Notes: a model not told the origin generated them from the letters alone. A stretch of DNA of 51,857 nucleotides from an uncultured Bacteroidales bacterium (GCA_944322025.1 CALUOH010000053.1:1-51857), one strand, 5' to 3'. Shown: positions 37,693 to 46,057, counted from the stretch's first letter. A program made the numbers and translations.

Positions 37693-38097
37693 ATGACTTT
37701 GTATGAAAAATCACCTGTATGGGCAGTTATATTGGCAGCAATAGCAGTATTTGCTATTGAAACAATTGGAATGTATGTTATGGAAATTACTGGAAATACC
37801 TCATTCAGTTGGGGTAAGGTGTTGATGTCTTATGGAAGTATTATGTATATTTTGATTGGAATATCAGTAATCGCAGTAAGACATACCAAGTATTTCTTAT
37901 CCATTGGTATTCCATTAATGTTCTCTTTGAACTTAATTGGATGCATACTAGAGTATGGCATGATATGGAAAACACTTATACTTGCGATTGTATTATCAGT
38001 GATGACAATATTAATGACATTTATACTCACTAAGCTCATAAACAGAAACTACCATAACAGCAAGACTGACACCGGAAATCAAAAAACTGTGAACTAA
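37693..38097 (+). CDS. Four-helix membrane protein (candidate immunity protein)
   Basis: The 134 residues contain four hydrophobic helices: VWAVILAAIAVFAIETIGMYV, shown here as the first; then VLMSYGSIMYILIGISVIAV, FLSIGIPLMFSLNLIGCIL and TLILAIVLSVMTILMTFIL; the tail is polar. No family is recognised. It lies 14 bases after the lipoprotein and has a strong Shine-Dalgarno (AAGGAGG, 37681-37687, 5 bases before ATG), rare in this window. Small membrane proteins directly downstream of membrane-active toxins are often immunity proteins; that role is inferred from position, size and composition only. Two terminators follow. Confidence 0.72.
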   Translation: MTLYEKSPVWAVILAAIAVFAIETIGMYVMEITGNTSFSWGKVLMSYGSIMYILIGISVIAVRHTKYFLSIGIPLMFSLNLIGCILEYGMIWKTLILAIVLSVMTILMTFILTKLINRNYHNSKTDTGNQKTVN

Positions 38098-38107
38098 CAA
38101 TTGTAAA

Positions 38108-38157
38108 TCAAATCTGTATCGTAAAGTTAAATACTAAACTTTGTGATACAGATTTGA
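38108..38157 (+). terminator. Long hairpin terminator of the cassette
   Basis: TCAAATCTGTATC (38108-38120) pairs with GATACAGATTTGA (38145-38157), with inner pairing of AAAGTT and AACTTT, then TTGTTTC. It begins 10 bases after the membrane-protein stop. Confidence 0.8.
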
Positions 38158-38164
38158 TTGTTTC

Positions 38165-38205
38165 AATCCGCAGTGATTATATTGAGTAGTCACTGCGGAT
38201 TTTAT
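38165..38205 (+). terminator. Second terminator of the cassette
   Basis: AATCCGCAGTGA (38165-38176) pairs exactly with TCACTGCGGATT (38190-38201), followed by TTTAT. Together with the previous hairpin it insulates the ABC operon from cassette transcription. Confidence 0.8.
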
Positions 38206-38302
38206 ATGGAAGACAGAGTGAGGAAAAGAATGGAGAGGACAGGTGTTTCGTGAGAGGAAAGACGGCAGAATGACAAGGTAAAGGTAAAGAGAAAGTGACT
38301 CT

Positions 38303-38331
38303 AGAGTACGTGTTTTTAACCTTGATTAGCA
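38303..38331 (+). repeat. GTACGTGTTT repeat unit (copy 8)
   Basis: The core is at 38306-38315. The 29 bases from AGAGTACGTG to GATTAGCA are identical to 35928-35956. Here only 38 bases separate the unit from the 162-bp repeat, against 192 bases in the left copy, so the G-rich tract is missing. A diverged relative (AGGTGTTTCGTGAGAGG) lies near 38240-38257. Apart from this, 38206-38369 contains no gene. Confidence 0.8.
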
Positions 38332-38369
38332 GTTGGAAATTGTATAGGAGACAGGATAAGAATACTGTA

Positions 38370-38531
38370 TTATTAAAAGTTAAATATACATGTACCCTAT
38401 TGCGGGAACGGGGAAAGCGTCATACCTTTGCGGTGTAACATCAAACTATTACACCATGATAGAAGTAAACGATTTCAGCTACACCTACGGCAAGAGCCGC
38501 CACAGGGTGTTCAACGGCCTGAACCTTAGCA
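38370..38531 (+). repeat. 162-bp direct repeat, right copy, with ABC operon promoter
   Basis: Matches 36149-36310. The promoter is TTG 38400-38402, 20 bases, TACCTTTG 38423-38430; the palindrome TACATGTA (38387-38394) lies just upstream of the -33 box and may be an operator for the GntR-type regulator encoded at the end of this operon. The start point would be near 38437, about 19 bases before the ATG at 38456. Confidence 0.85.
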
Positions 38532-39364
38532 TCGGAGAGGGGCGCATATACGGCCTTCTCGGGGCGAACGGGGTGGGCAAGACCACGCTGCTGTACAATA
38601 TCCTTGGCCTACTACAGGCACAGGAGGGCAGCATCACAATGGACGGGACGGACGTGCGCCTGCGCCGCCCGGAGGTCACGACGGAGTGTTTCATCATACC
38701 GGAGGAGTTCGAGCTGCCGCCGTACACTCTCGGGAAGTATGTGGAGATACACGCGCCGTTCTACCCGAAGTTCTCGGCAGAGGATATGCGGCGTAACCTC
38801 GCGCTGTTCGGGATGGAGGAGAACCCGCACATGGGGCGGCTGTCGATGGGGCAGAAGAAGAAGGTGCTGATGAGCTTCGCCATGGCGTGCAACACGCGGC
38901 TGCTGATACTGGACGAGCCGACGAACGGGCTGGACATACCGTCGAAGAGCCAGTTCCGCAAGCTCATCACCTCGGGGATGAACGAGAGGAGGACGATAAT
39001 CATATCAACACACCAAGTGGCGGACATAGAGAACATACTCGACAATGTGGTGATACTCAGCGAGAGGAAGGTGATATTCGACCACAGCATAGCGGAGACG
39101 GGCAAGGCTCTGCTCTTCGGGGAGAACCAGCCGGAGGCGATATACACGCAGCCATCGCCGGGAGGGTTTTATACGGTAAGCCCGAACAGGGAGGGGGAGG
39201 AGAGCGCGGTGAGGCTGGAACTGCTGTTCAACGCCGTGCTGATGCACCGCGAGAGGATAGAGGCGGAGTTCGGCAGGCAGCACGCCGCGCCGAAGCCGGC
39301 CGCCAAGGACTATTCGGCATACATGCCACACAGTGAGAATAACGAGACGAGTACTAACATCTAA
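38456..39364 (+). CDS. ABC transporter ATP-binding protein (YtrB/CcmA-like)
   Basis: The 302-residue ATPase has Walker A GANGVGKTT (~36-44), an altered signature LSMGQKKKVLMSFAMAC in place of LSGGQ, and Walker B LLILDEPTNGLD followed by the H-loop IIISTHQVADIENIL. About 70 residues after the ABC domain are variable and end the protein. This is the type of ATPase that pairs with ABC-2 permeases and GntR regulators of the YtrA group. ATG at 38456 is chosen because it follows the promoter and starts the usual first strand; an in-frame ATG at 38390 precedes the start of transcription. It is the intact counterpart of the fragment at 36235. Confidence 0.92.
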   Translation: MIEVNDFSYTYGKSRHRVFNGLNLSIGEGRIYGLLGANGVGKTTLLYNILGLLQAQEGSITMDGTDVRLRRPEVTTECFIIPEEFELPPYTLGKYVEIHAPFYPKFSAEDMRRNLALFGMEENPHMGRLSMGQKKKVLMSFAMACNTRLLILDEPTNGLDIPSKSQFRKLITSGMNERRTIIISTHQVADIENILDNVVILSERKVIFDHSIAETGKALLFGENQPEAIYTQPSPGGFYTVSPNREGEESAVRLELLFNAVLMHRERIEAEFGRQHAAPKPAAKDYSAYMPHSENNETSTNI

Positions 39365-39377
39365 AAGAGATAACATT

Positions 39378-40202
39378 ATGAAACAGTCATTCAGTTTCCG
39401 CCGCTACGGCCTCCTGCTGAGGAAGTACATGCGCGAAGAGTACCGCACCCAGATACTGATATTCTCGCTACTGCTGCTCGTATTTATCGGCATACGCGCC
39501 TTCGGCAACCTCATGGTTTACATGATGAGTACAGGCAGTACTCCGCACGACGACGCGGTGGGTTTCAGCCTGCTGCTACAATACCCTGCCATGTACTGCG
39601 CAGCCAGCATATTTTACAGCTACCAGACGGCGCACTCGATGCCGTTCATGCGCAACCGCGTGCGGCACATAGCCTACCTTATGATACCGGCCTCGAACAG
39701 GGAGAAGTTCGCCACGTCGGTGACCATCTCGTACTGTCTGCCGATAGTCTACTCGTTCCTCGCGTTCCACCTGAGCAACCTGATACAGATGCCGTTCACG
39801 GGGGAGTGGATGCGGATAGGCGCGGATTTCAGCATGATAGTGCATGAGGCATTGGAGACGGAGCCGCAGTTGGCAGAGCTGCTGAACGGCTTCACGGTGT
39901 CGTTTGTCATATACTGCATTGTCAGTATAATTTTCACGGGCGCATGGTTCTCGGCATCGGCTACGCTGTTCCGCAGACACCCGTTCCTGCTGGGGTCGAT
40001 TATCATATACCTTGCGGGGCAGGTGTTCGGGCTTATCTTTCTGGCAGTCAACTTCAATCTCTTCTACGGGGACGTGCAAAGCCCGGGAGAGATGGCAGCA
40101 GCGTTGACGAACTACTTCTATGTGGTGTCGGCCATCTACGCCGCACTCACACCCGTGCTGTACATCTTCGCGTACCGCAGGATGAAGAGCGCGGAGGTAT
40201 AA
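39378..40202 (+). CDS. ABC-2 type transporter permease
   Basis: The 274-residue membrane protein shows about six hydrophobic helices (e.g. ILIFSLLLLVFIGIRAFGNL; FVIYCIVSIIFTGAWFSASA; FLLGSIIIYLAGQVFGLIFL). It starts 13 bases after the ATPase, with which it should form a transporter. The ATG at 39378 replaces an earlier in-frame start that lies inside the ATPase gene. No substrate is evident; related YtrBC-type systems are linked to cell-envelope stress. Confidence 0.85.
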   Translation: MKQSFSFRRYGLLLRKYMREEYRTQILIFSLLLLVFIGIRAFGNLMVYMMSTGSTPHDDAVGFSLLLQYPAMYCAASIFYSYQTAHSMPFMRNRVRHIAYLMIPASNREKFATSVTISYCLPIVYSFLAFHLSNLIQMPFTGEWMRIGADFSMIVHEALETEPQLAELLNGFTVSFVIYCIVSIIFTGAWFSASATLFRRHPFLLGSIIIYLAGQVFGLIFLAVNFNLFYGDVQSPGEMAAALTNYFYVVSAIYAALTPVLYIFAYRRMKSAEV

Positions 40203-40221
40203 CCTTTAATATGTAGAAGTT

Positions 40222-40599
40222 ATGATATTCAAGGAGAGTAAATCGATATTCCTGCAAGTGGCGGAGCGCATCTGCGAGGAGATAGTGGGCGGAGTCTATC
40301 AAGAGGAGGAGCGCATACCGAGCGTGAGGGAGTATTCCACCCTCGTGGAGGTGAACGTGAATACAGCGATGCGGTCATACGACTATCTGCAACAGCAGGG
40401 CATCATATACAACAAGCGCGGGATAGGCTACTTCGTGTCGGCGGATGCCAAGGCGACCATAGTGCGCATGCGCCGGGCGCAGTTCATAGAGCAGGAATTG
40501 CCGGAGGTGTTCCGCCAAATGCGCCTTCTCGGCATAACGATAGAGGAGCTTAAAAGCCTCTATGAGAAGAGTGAGAGTGAAAGTCCACACAGCGACTGA
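40222..40599 (+). CDS. GntR family transcriptional regulator, YtrA-like
   Basis: The 125 residues contain a winged helix at the N-terminus (QVAERICEEIVGGVYQEEER, then IPSVREYSTLVEVNVNTAMRSY and GIIYNKRGIGYFV) and only a short helical dimerisation tail, as in the YtrA subfamily that lacks a large effector domain. Usually such a gene comes first in its operon; here it is third, 19 bases after the permease. It probably represses the operon by binding near the promoter at 38400-38430, where the palindrome TACATGTA is conserved in both copies of the 162-bp repeat. Confidence 0.9.
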   Translation: MIFKESKSIFLQVAERICEEIVGGVYQEEERIPSVREYSTLVEVNVNTAMRSYDYLQQQGIIYNKRGIGYFVSADAKATIVRMRRAQFIEQELPEVFRQMRLLGITIEELKSLYEKSESESPHSD

Positions 40600-40649
40600 C
40601 GACTGTATGTGACAGAGAGGTTCGGAATACTTTTTTCGTTTTGTTGGAT

Positions 40650-40684
40650 GGAGGGTATCTGCATGTGCAGGTGTCCTCCTTTTT
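40650..40684 (+). terminator. Terminator of the ABC-GntR operon
   Basis: GGAGG (40650-40654) and CCTCC (40675-40679) enclose an inner CTGCA/TGCAG stem, followed by TTTTT. Confidence 0.7.
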
Positions 40685-40731
40685 ACATTCCACACATATT
40701 GATGCGGCTCATTTTACCCCCCCTCAAATAT

Positions 40732-40762
40732 TTGTACAGACAGAAGTTTATGAGTAATTTTG
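40732..40762 (+). promoter_or_regulatory. Promoter of the two-DTG protease gene
   Basis: TTG 40732-40734, 20 bases, TAATTTTG 40755-40762. The start would be near 40769, 44 bases before the ATG. Confidence 0.7.
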
Positions 40763-40812
40763 TCAGTGCCGTCACGCAGGAGGGCAGCACGAACCGTAAA
40801 ACATAAAAGATT

Positions 40813-42156
40813 ATGAGACATATTGTCCTTATCATCGCCGCCATGATAGCTGGCATGGCGGCATACGCGCAGGGAGCGAAGAGAGATGCGGCAGAGCCAA
40901 ACCAATATGTGGCAGATGCCATCAACGCGGAAGAGTGGTTTGAACTCGAAAGGCGATATGACGAGTGCCGGGGGCGGATCACGCCGTTCATCGACTCGCT
41001 GGCACAGTGCTTCCTGCACCACTATTTCAACCGCCCGGAGGAGGCACTCGCCTACTACACCAACCTGCTTAACAACCATCAGGAGGAACTGGGATGGGCA
41101 CAGACATCGCTCATCTGGCTCATGGCCGACGACCTCACCAAGAGAGGCGACTACGCATCGGCAGCCTCAGTGCTCGAAACTCTCTGCGCCGCAATGAAGG
41201 AGGCTGGAGCAGTGACAGAGCCGTTCCAGTCATTCGCCGCATCGTACCGTGCCCTCGCGGAGGTGGGCGCAGTGCTTGAAGTGCACGGTCTGCACCCTGA
41301 GGGCAACCGCATACCGTTCATTCCCGACAACCCGGGGACGGGCAAAGTCATAACCATACCCGTCAGCGCACACGGGGCGAAAGACACGCTCATATTCGAC
41401 ACGGGAGCAGGCGTGAACCTTGTCTCAACGGACTGCGCCGACCGCCTCGGGCTGCGGATGCTCCCGGCAGGCATCACTGTCTCAGGCATAGACACAGCCA
41501 CAGCGCGCCTTGCCGTGGCCGACACACTCAACATGGGCGACATAACCCTCACGAACGTGCCGTTCTTCGTGGCCGACATGCACACCGGGCATCCGGAAGC
41601 GGACTCCGCCCTCGCAGTACGTAATTTCCGTGGAGCAATAGGGCCTGTCATATTTACCCAACTAGCAGAGATACAGATAGATTTCAGCGACAGCACGCTC
41701 TTTATCCCCGCATCGCCCACACGGCTCGACATAGCATCAAACCTCTGTCTCACCTCGGCCAACGTGCTCGCACTGCGCTTCCGCTGCAACGGCAAGAGCG
41801 AGACCATCCCGTTCGACACAGGAGCAGACTACACAGCCATATATACTCCAGACTTCTATTCTCGCCACGAGGAGTACATACTCAAACACGGCACACCGGA
41901 CTCGCTGCGCACAGGCGGCATAGGTGGCTACGCCATCGACTACGGCTATACGGTGCGCCCGTTGACAGTGGACGTATTAGGTACAGAAATAGCCATCGAC
42001 TCCGCCTTTGTCAGCAAGCCAACCGAAGGGAGTGCGGCAAAGAGCGGGGCAATAGGGTGTGACCTGATAATGGGATGCGACAAGGCGATACTCAACATGA
42101 GGGATATGTATCTGTATATCATTCCGGAAAGGAGAGAAGGAAAGTCACAAAGCTGA
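40813..42156 (+). CDS. Exported clan AA (retropepsin-like) aspartic protease with two DTG motifs
   Basis: The 447-residue product has a signal peptide (RHIVLIIAAMIAGMAAYAQ), a helical region of about 130 residues that looks like tetratricopeptide-type helices (EEALAYYTNLLNNHQEELGW), then two protease lobes. Each lobe carries its own aspartate motif: IFDTGAGVNLVS (D196) and PFDTGADYTAIY (D335), and each is followed by an ILG-like strand (RNFRGAIGPVIF; SGAIGCDLIMG). Two half-sites in one chain mean it could be active as a monomer, like pepsins. It should act in the periplasm. The 3' end overlaps the convergent flavodoxin gene by 12 bases. Substrate unknown. Confidence 0.85.
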   Translation: MRHIVLIIAAMIAGMAAYAQGAKRDAAEPNQYVADAINAEEWFELERRYDECRGRITPFIDSLAQCFLHHYFNRPEEALAYYTNLLNNHQEELGWAQTSLIWLMADDLTKRGDYASAASVLETLCAAMKEAGAVTEPFQSFAASYRALAEVGAVLEVHGLHPEGNRIPFIPDNPGTGKVITIPVSAHGAKDTLIFDTGAGVNLVSTDCADRLGLRMLPAGITVSGIDTATARLAVADTLNMGDITLTNVPFFVADMHTGHPEADSALAVRNFRGAIGPVIFTQLAEIQIDFSDSTLFIPASPTRLDIASNLCLTSANVLALRFRCNGKSETIPFDTGADYTAIYTPDFYSRHEEYILKHGTPDSLRTGGIGGYAIDYGYTVRPLTVDVLGTEIAIDSAFVSKPTEGSAAKSGAIGCDLIMGCDKAILNMRDMYLYIIPERREGKSQS

Positions 42157-42690
42157 CCCCGCCCAAAGCTCACACACAAGAGGGGCAAGAGCAGCATGGT
42201 CAGTAAAATCGACATTACAGCCATAGAGTTCCATAAAAAGCCTGTCCTCCTGAGACAGGCTTCCTGCTTCTTTCTTCCGCAATGAACGGTAGAGCATCCA
42301 CATCATTGTCTTATGGATAAAAGAGAGACGGCCATAATCAATCCCGCCACGCAAATGGAAGAGCCGGACTTTGCCGTCCTGCCAGAAAGGCAACTGCCTC
42401 CGTACCGATGAGCAGATGTTAGCCACGTTTGTCTCATCCGCAGGGTCTGAAATGCCGACAGTGACTACAAACACCCGTTGGCCGGGACGTGGAGTGTAGC
42501 GGCGGAACGTCCGCACAAGACCTACCACACCGCCTGCATACAGACTGCCAATATAGACAACCGTAGCCGCATCGGCCAGCGGCACACTTTTACCGCAACG
42601 GACAACAGGGAAGCCTACCTGAGCGGAAAGCATGCGCGCATAGGCGGAAGCGTGACCATAGCGGCTACCGTAAATTATGATTCCCTCCAT
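42145..42690 (-). CDS. Flavodoxin-like protein
   Basis: The 181-residue protein begins with the FMN phosphate-binding loop of flavodoxins (IIIYGSRYGHASAYARML) and has a second loop YIGSLYAGGVVGLVRTF. Its composition and length resemble HemG-type protoporphyrinogen dehydrogenases and other short flavodoxin-domain oxidoreductases; which one cannot be settled by eye. No signal peptide. Its 3' end overlaps the 3' end of the opposite-strand protease gene by 12 bases. No consensus promoter was found in the 101-base gap upstream. Confidence 0.8.
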   Translation of the reverse strand: MEGIIIYGSRYGHASAYARMLSAQVGFPVVRCGKSVPLADAATVVYIGSLYAGGVVGLVRTFRRYTPRPGQRVFVVTVGISDPADETNVANICSSVRRQLPFWQDGKVRLFHLRGGIDYGRLSFIHKTMMWMLYRSLRKKEAGSLSQEDRLFMELYGCNVDFTDHAALAPLVCELWAGSAL

Positions 42691-42791
42691 AAATCTATCA
42701 ATTGAAAAAGAGAGTCATACACCAGTCTTGTTTTCACAAAATAGAGCCGCATGGCACTCAGCACATCTCCCAATCACCGCCACGGTGACCA

Positions 42792-43700
42792 TCAATCCTC
42801 CAGCTGTCCGTCCATCACATTGTCGGACATGTAGAGGCCGTCTATAATGCCATCGGACAGACCTATCTGCGGCACATAGATATGCTCCGCCGAAGTCACG
42901 TCCGCCACGGCGAGGAAGACATCCATTGCAGGGACTATCACGTCGGCGCGGTCAGGTTTAAGGTCGAAATGCGCCATACGCTCCTCTATCCCCATAGGCT
43001 TCATCTTCTCATAGAGGGCGCGGACTGAGTTCACTGTCAGCCTCTTATATCGCTTGTCCTTATTGCTTACAAGCTTGTATATCTTGTTGATGTTGCCGCC
43101 TGAGCCGATGATGTTCATACCCTGCAACCCAGCCGCCTGTTCGGCCAGCGTCCGGCGCAGAGCGTCCCATTCGCCGTCAGCAACAGAGCCGGTCAGAATG
43201 CGCACCGTACCTATGTCAAACGACAGCGAGCAGCGCAGCTCCCCATCGGACAGCAGATTGACCTCAGTGCTGCCGCCACCCACATCGACATAAAGGAAGT
43301 TGCCCTTACGTGAGCCGAATTGCTCTATGTGCGTGTCATATATCATCCTCGCCTCCTCCTTTCCGTCGATAATTTCTATGTCTATGCCGCACTTCTTGCT
43401 TATCATCCTGATAATCTCCGCACCGTTCTCCGCATCGCGCATGGCCGATGTGGCGCATGCCCTGTAACGGTCAACGTCATATACCTTCATCATCTGACGG
43501 AAGGACTTCATCAGGTGCTTCATCCGTTCCGCATTAGTGTCGGATATGCGTCCGCCGTCAAAGACATCCATACCAAGCCTCAACGGCACGCGCACAAGCT
43601 GCTCCTTGCAGAAGCGCGTCTCACCGTTTTCCACCGAAACGCTTTTTATCAGCAGACGTACGGCGTTTGTTCCGATATCTATCGCAGCATATCTCTTCAT
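42792..43700 (-). CDS. ppx: Exopolyphosphatase / guanosine pentaphosphatase family (Ppx/GppA)
   Basis: At 302 residues it is the short, two-lobed form of the family, lacking the C-terminal HD-type extension of E. coli Ppx. Both nucleotide-sugar-kinase-like loops are present: YAAIDIGTNAVRLLI at the N-terminus and YVDVGGGSTEVNLLS near 140. It degrades polyphosphate from the chain end, or dephosphorylates pppGpp. The start overlaps the stop of ppk by 4 bases, so synthesis and breakdown of polyphosphate are translationally coupled. Confidence 0.93.
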   Translation of the reverse strand: MKRYAAIDIGTNAVRLLIKSVSVENGETRFCKEQLVRVPLRLGMDVFDGGRISDTNAERMKHLMKSFRQMMKVYDVDRYRACATSAMRDAENGAEIIRMISKKCGIDIEIIDGKEEARMIYDTHIEQFGSRKGNFLYVDVGGGSTEVNLLSDGELRCSLSFDIGTVRILTGSVADGEWDALRRTLAEQAAGLQGMNIIGSGGNINKIYKLVSNKDKRYKRLTVNSVRALYEKMKPMGIEERMAHFDLKPDRADVIVPAMDVFLAVADVTSAEHIYVPQIGLSDGIIDGLYMSDNVMDGQLED

Positions 43701-45751
43701 AATAACTCCTTTTCCTTATAATAGTTGTAAATAGCTTCTTGTGAATGTATCGGCTCTGCCCCGTCACCATGCACGGGAATGTTAGCGCCCGTGCCGTCAA
43801 CCACCCATGCGTGCGTATTGTCCGCAAGACCCAAGTCCACTATGTACATCAAGTCACGTTTTATCTCCTCGTCATAGACAGGGGCAACCACCTCCACGCG
43901 GTTGTCCAGATTGCGCGGCATCCAGTCGGCCGAGCCGATAAACACCTTGTTCTCTCCCCCGGCGGCAAATATGAATATACGCGAGTGTTCGAGATAGCGG
44001 TCTATTATGCCGTGTGCCGTCATATTGCCCCCAAGCTCTTCAGACGCAGTCATAAGCGAACAGTTGCCGCGCACGAGTAGGGATACCTCCACTCCGGCCT
44101 TCGCCGCCTCATAGAGCTTGTCCACTATGTCAGGGTCTGTGATGTGGTTTATTTTCACTTTGATATATGCCTCTTTACCAAGCCTGTAATTGCGTATCTC
44201 ATCGTCTATCAGAGCGATAAACCTGTCCTTCATGCTGTTCGGGGAGACAAGCAGGTGTCTGAACCTCACCGGCACATAGGGTTTCTCCATGAATCCGAAG
44301 ACAGACTTCACATCCTTGACTATCTTCGGCGATGCGGTCATAAGCACATAATCTGTGTAAGTCCGCGCATTGCCCTCATGGAAATTGCCCGTGCTCACAC
44401 ACGCTATACTCCCCTTACCGCGCATTGTGACGAGCAGTATCTTCGAATGTACTTTCAGCCCGTTCAACCCGAATATGACCCTCACCCCGGCATCCTGCAT
44501 CTTTTTCGACCAGTCTATGTTGGAAGCCTCGTCGAAACGTGCTAACAGCTCTATCACCACTGTGACTTTCTTGCCGTTGCGTGCTGCCGCCATAAGTGCC
44601 TTGACCACTTTTGACTCCTTCGCCAGACGGTAGAGCGTTATCCTTATCTCCTTGACATCACGGTTTATGGCGGCCTCTTGGAGCACCCTCACGAACGGGT
44701 TGAAACTGTGGTACGGGACATGTATGAACCTGTCCTTCTCCTTGATTGTCTCAAATATGCTCTTATTCTCCGACGACAGCTCCCTTTTCTCTATCGGCAT
44801 CCACCTCTTATAGCGCAGATGCGCACACCCGCAGTCGGGGAACGACGTGAGGTCCTTGTTGTTGTGGTAACGGCCGCTTGCCAGCACCGTATCGAGCTTG
44901 TCAAGCGACAGCACATGCATGACCCGTGCCCGCAAATCCTTAGGCATCGACGAGTCATACTCCACCCTGAGCGGCATACCGCGTTTGCGGTCTTTCAGGC
45001 CCTTCGATATCTTCTGCAGCACTCCGCTTCTCGGGTCATTGTCTATCTCCATCTCCGCATCGCGAGTGAACTTGAACGAATAGGCCTCAAAACCGCTGTA
45101 CCCCGTCCCTTGGAATATGAGCGGCATACAGTAGCGCACCACATCGTCCACATACATCAGGTAGTGCTTACCGTCCCTGTCCGGCAGACGGACGAAACGA
45201 CCTATGGTGCTGTCCGGTATCTCCATGAAGGCATACTCATACCCCCCTGCGTGGTTGACCATCCTGATGGCCAGATATATGTTCGCGTCGTTCTCTATAT
45301 CGAAATGCTTTACCGACGAGAACCATATCGGCATGACCATGCCGTTTATGTGCTCCCGGTAAAACTTTGAGACGAACGCTTTCTGTACATCGTCCAGCCC
45401 ATCTTCCCTGACAAGGTAAATATTCTCATTTTCAAGCCCACTCAACACACGCGCCAGCATCTGCTCAAACAGTGCGGAATAGCCTGCATGAAGCCTGTGG
45501 ATAGTCTCTATGGTCTCCAGCGCGAGCTTCTTCTCGTGCCTCATGCCGTTGCCCTTGCACTCCGCTATGCGGCTCTGAGTGGCCACACGCACGCGGAAGA
45601 ACTCATCGAGGTTATTTGAATATATGCCGAGAAACAACATCCTCTCCAACAGAGGCACATCGTCCCTCCCCGCCTCCAACAGGATGCGGTGATTGAAATA
45701 CATCCAGCTTATGTCGCGTGGCAGATAATCCATCTTACCGTTCGGTTTCAT
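43697..45751 (-). CDS. ppk1: Polyphosphate kinase 1
   Basis: The 684-residue enzyme builds polyphosphate from ATP. Evidence: the N-terminal domain (RDISWMYFNHRILLEAG; LGIYSNNLDEFFRVRVA), the segment EIRITLYRLAKESKVVKAL, KVHSKILL, and the catalytic STGNFHEGNARTYTDY with the phosphorylated histidine at about residue 458, then the phospholipase-D-like end with SADWMPRNLDNRVEV. The start at 45751 (MKPNGKMDYLPRD) is preferred to 45808, which adds an atypical extension; MDYLPRD at 45733 is a third possibility. It is first in a two-gene operon with ppx. Confidence 0.94.
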   Translation of the reverse strand: MKPNGKMDYLPRDISWMYFNHRILLEAGRDDVPLLERMLFLGIYSNNLDEFFRVRVATQSRIAECKGNGMRHEKKLALETIETIHRLHAGYSALFEQMLARVLSGLENENIYLVREDGLDDVQKAFVSKFYREHINGMVMPIWFSSVKHFDIENDANIYLAIRMVNHAGGYEYAFMEIPDSTIGRFVRLPDRDGKHYLMYVDDVVRYCMPLIFQGTGYSGFEAYSFKFTRDAEMEIDNDPRSGVLQKISKGLKDRKRGMPLRVEYDSSMPKDLRARVMHVLSLDKLDTVLASGRYHNNKDLTSFPDCGCAHLRYKRWMPIEKRELSSENKSIFETIKEKDRFIHVPYHSFNPFVRVLQEAAINRDVKEIRITLYRLAKESKVVKALMAAARNGKKVTVVIELLARFDEASNIDWSKKMQDAGVRVIFGLNGLKVHSKILLVTMRGKGSIACVSTGNFHEGNARTYTDYVLMTASPKIVKDVKSVFGFMEKPYVPVRFRHLLVSPNSMKDRFIALIDDEIRNYRLGKEAYIKVKINHITDPDIVDKLYEAAKAGVEVSLLVRGNCSLMTASEELGGNMTAHGIIDRYLEHSRIFIFAAGGENKVFIGSADWMPRNLDNRVEVVAPVYDEEIKRDLMYIVDLGLADNTHAWVVDGTGANIPVHGDGAEPIHSQEAIYNYYKEKELL

Positions 45752-45941
45752 ATACCTATATTTGTATTTTACATCAACTAAAACAAACCGACACGACACA
45801 GGCAACAAAACCCATTGCCCGTATCGGTACTCTTCTCATTGCGTTAAACGCCAATATAGCGAAAGCCGGGAGCAGAGACAAACAAAAACTCGCACCGGTT
45901 TGCCCAGCCTAACCGCCTCCTATCTCGTGCGCGCCAGCACA

Positions 45942-45972
45942 CAAAGGTAGCCATTAATAGACTAACTCACAA
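45942..45972 (-). promoter_or_regulatory. Promoter of the ppk1-ppx operon
   Basis: On the minus strand TTG (45972-45970), 20 bases, TACCTTTG (45949-45942). The leader to the ATG at 45751 would be about 185 bases. No riboswitch-like feature was recognised in it, and no gene is present in 45752-46009. Confidence 0.7.
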
Positions 45973-46009
45973 CAAATTCACATTACATTTCCGTTACATT
46001 ACGCACAGC

Positions 46010-46057
46010 AGAAACAAAAAAGTGGCGGCCGTCGGAACTCTATCCAGCAGCCGCCAC
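46010..46057 (-). terminator. Terminator of the PFOR gene
   Basis: On the minus strand GTGGCGGC (46057-46050) pairs with GCCGCCAC (46029-46022), followed by TTTTTTGTTTC. It lies 46 bases after the stop of the oxidoreductase. Confidence 0.8.
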
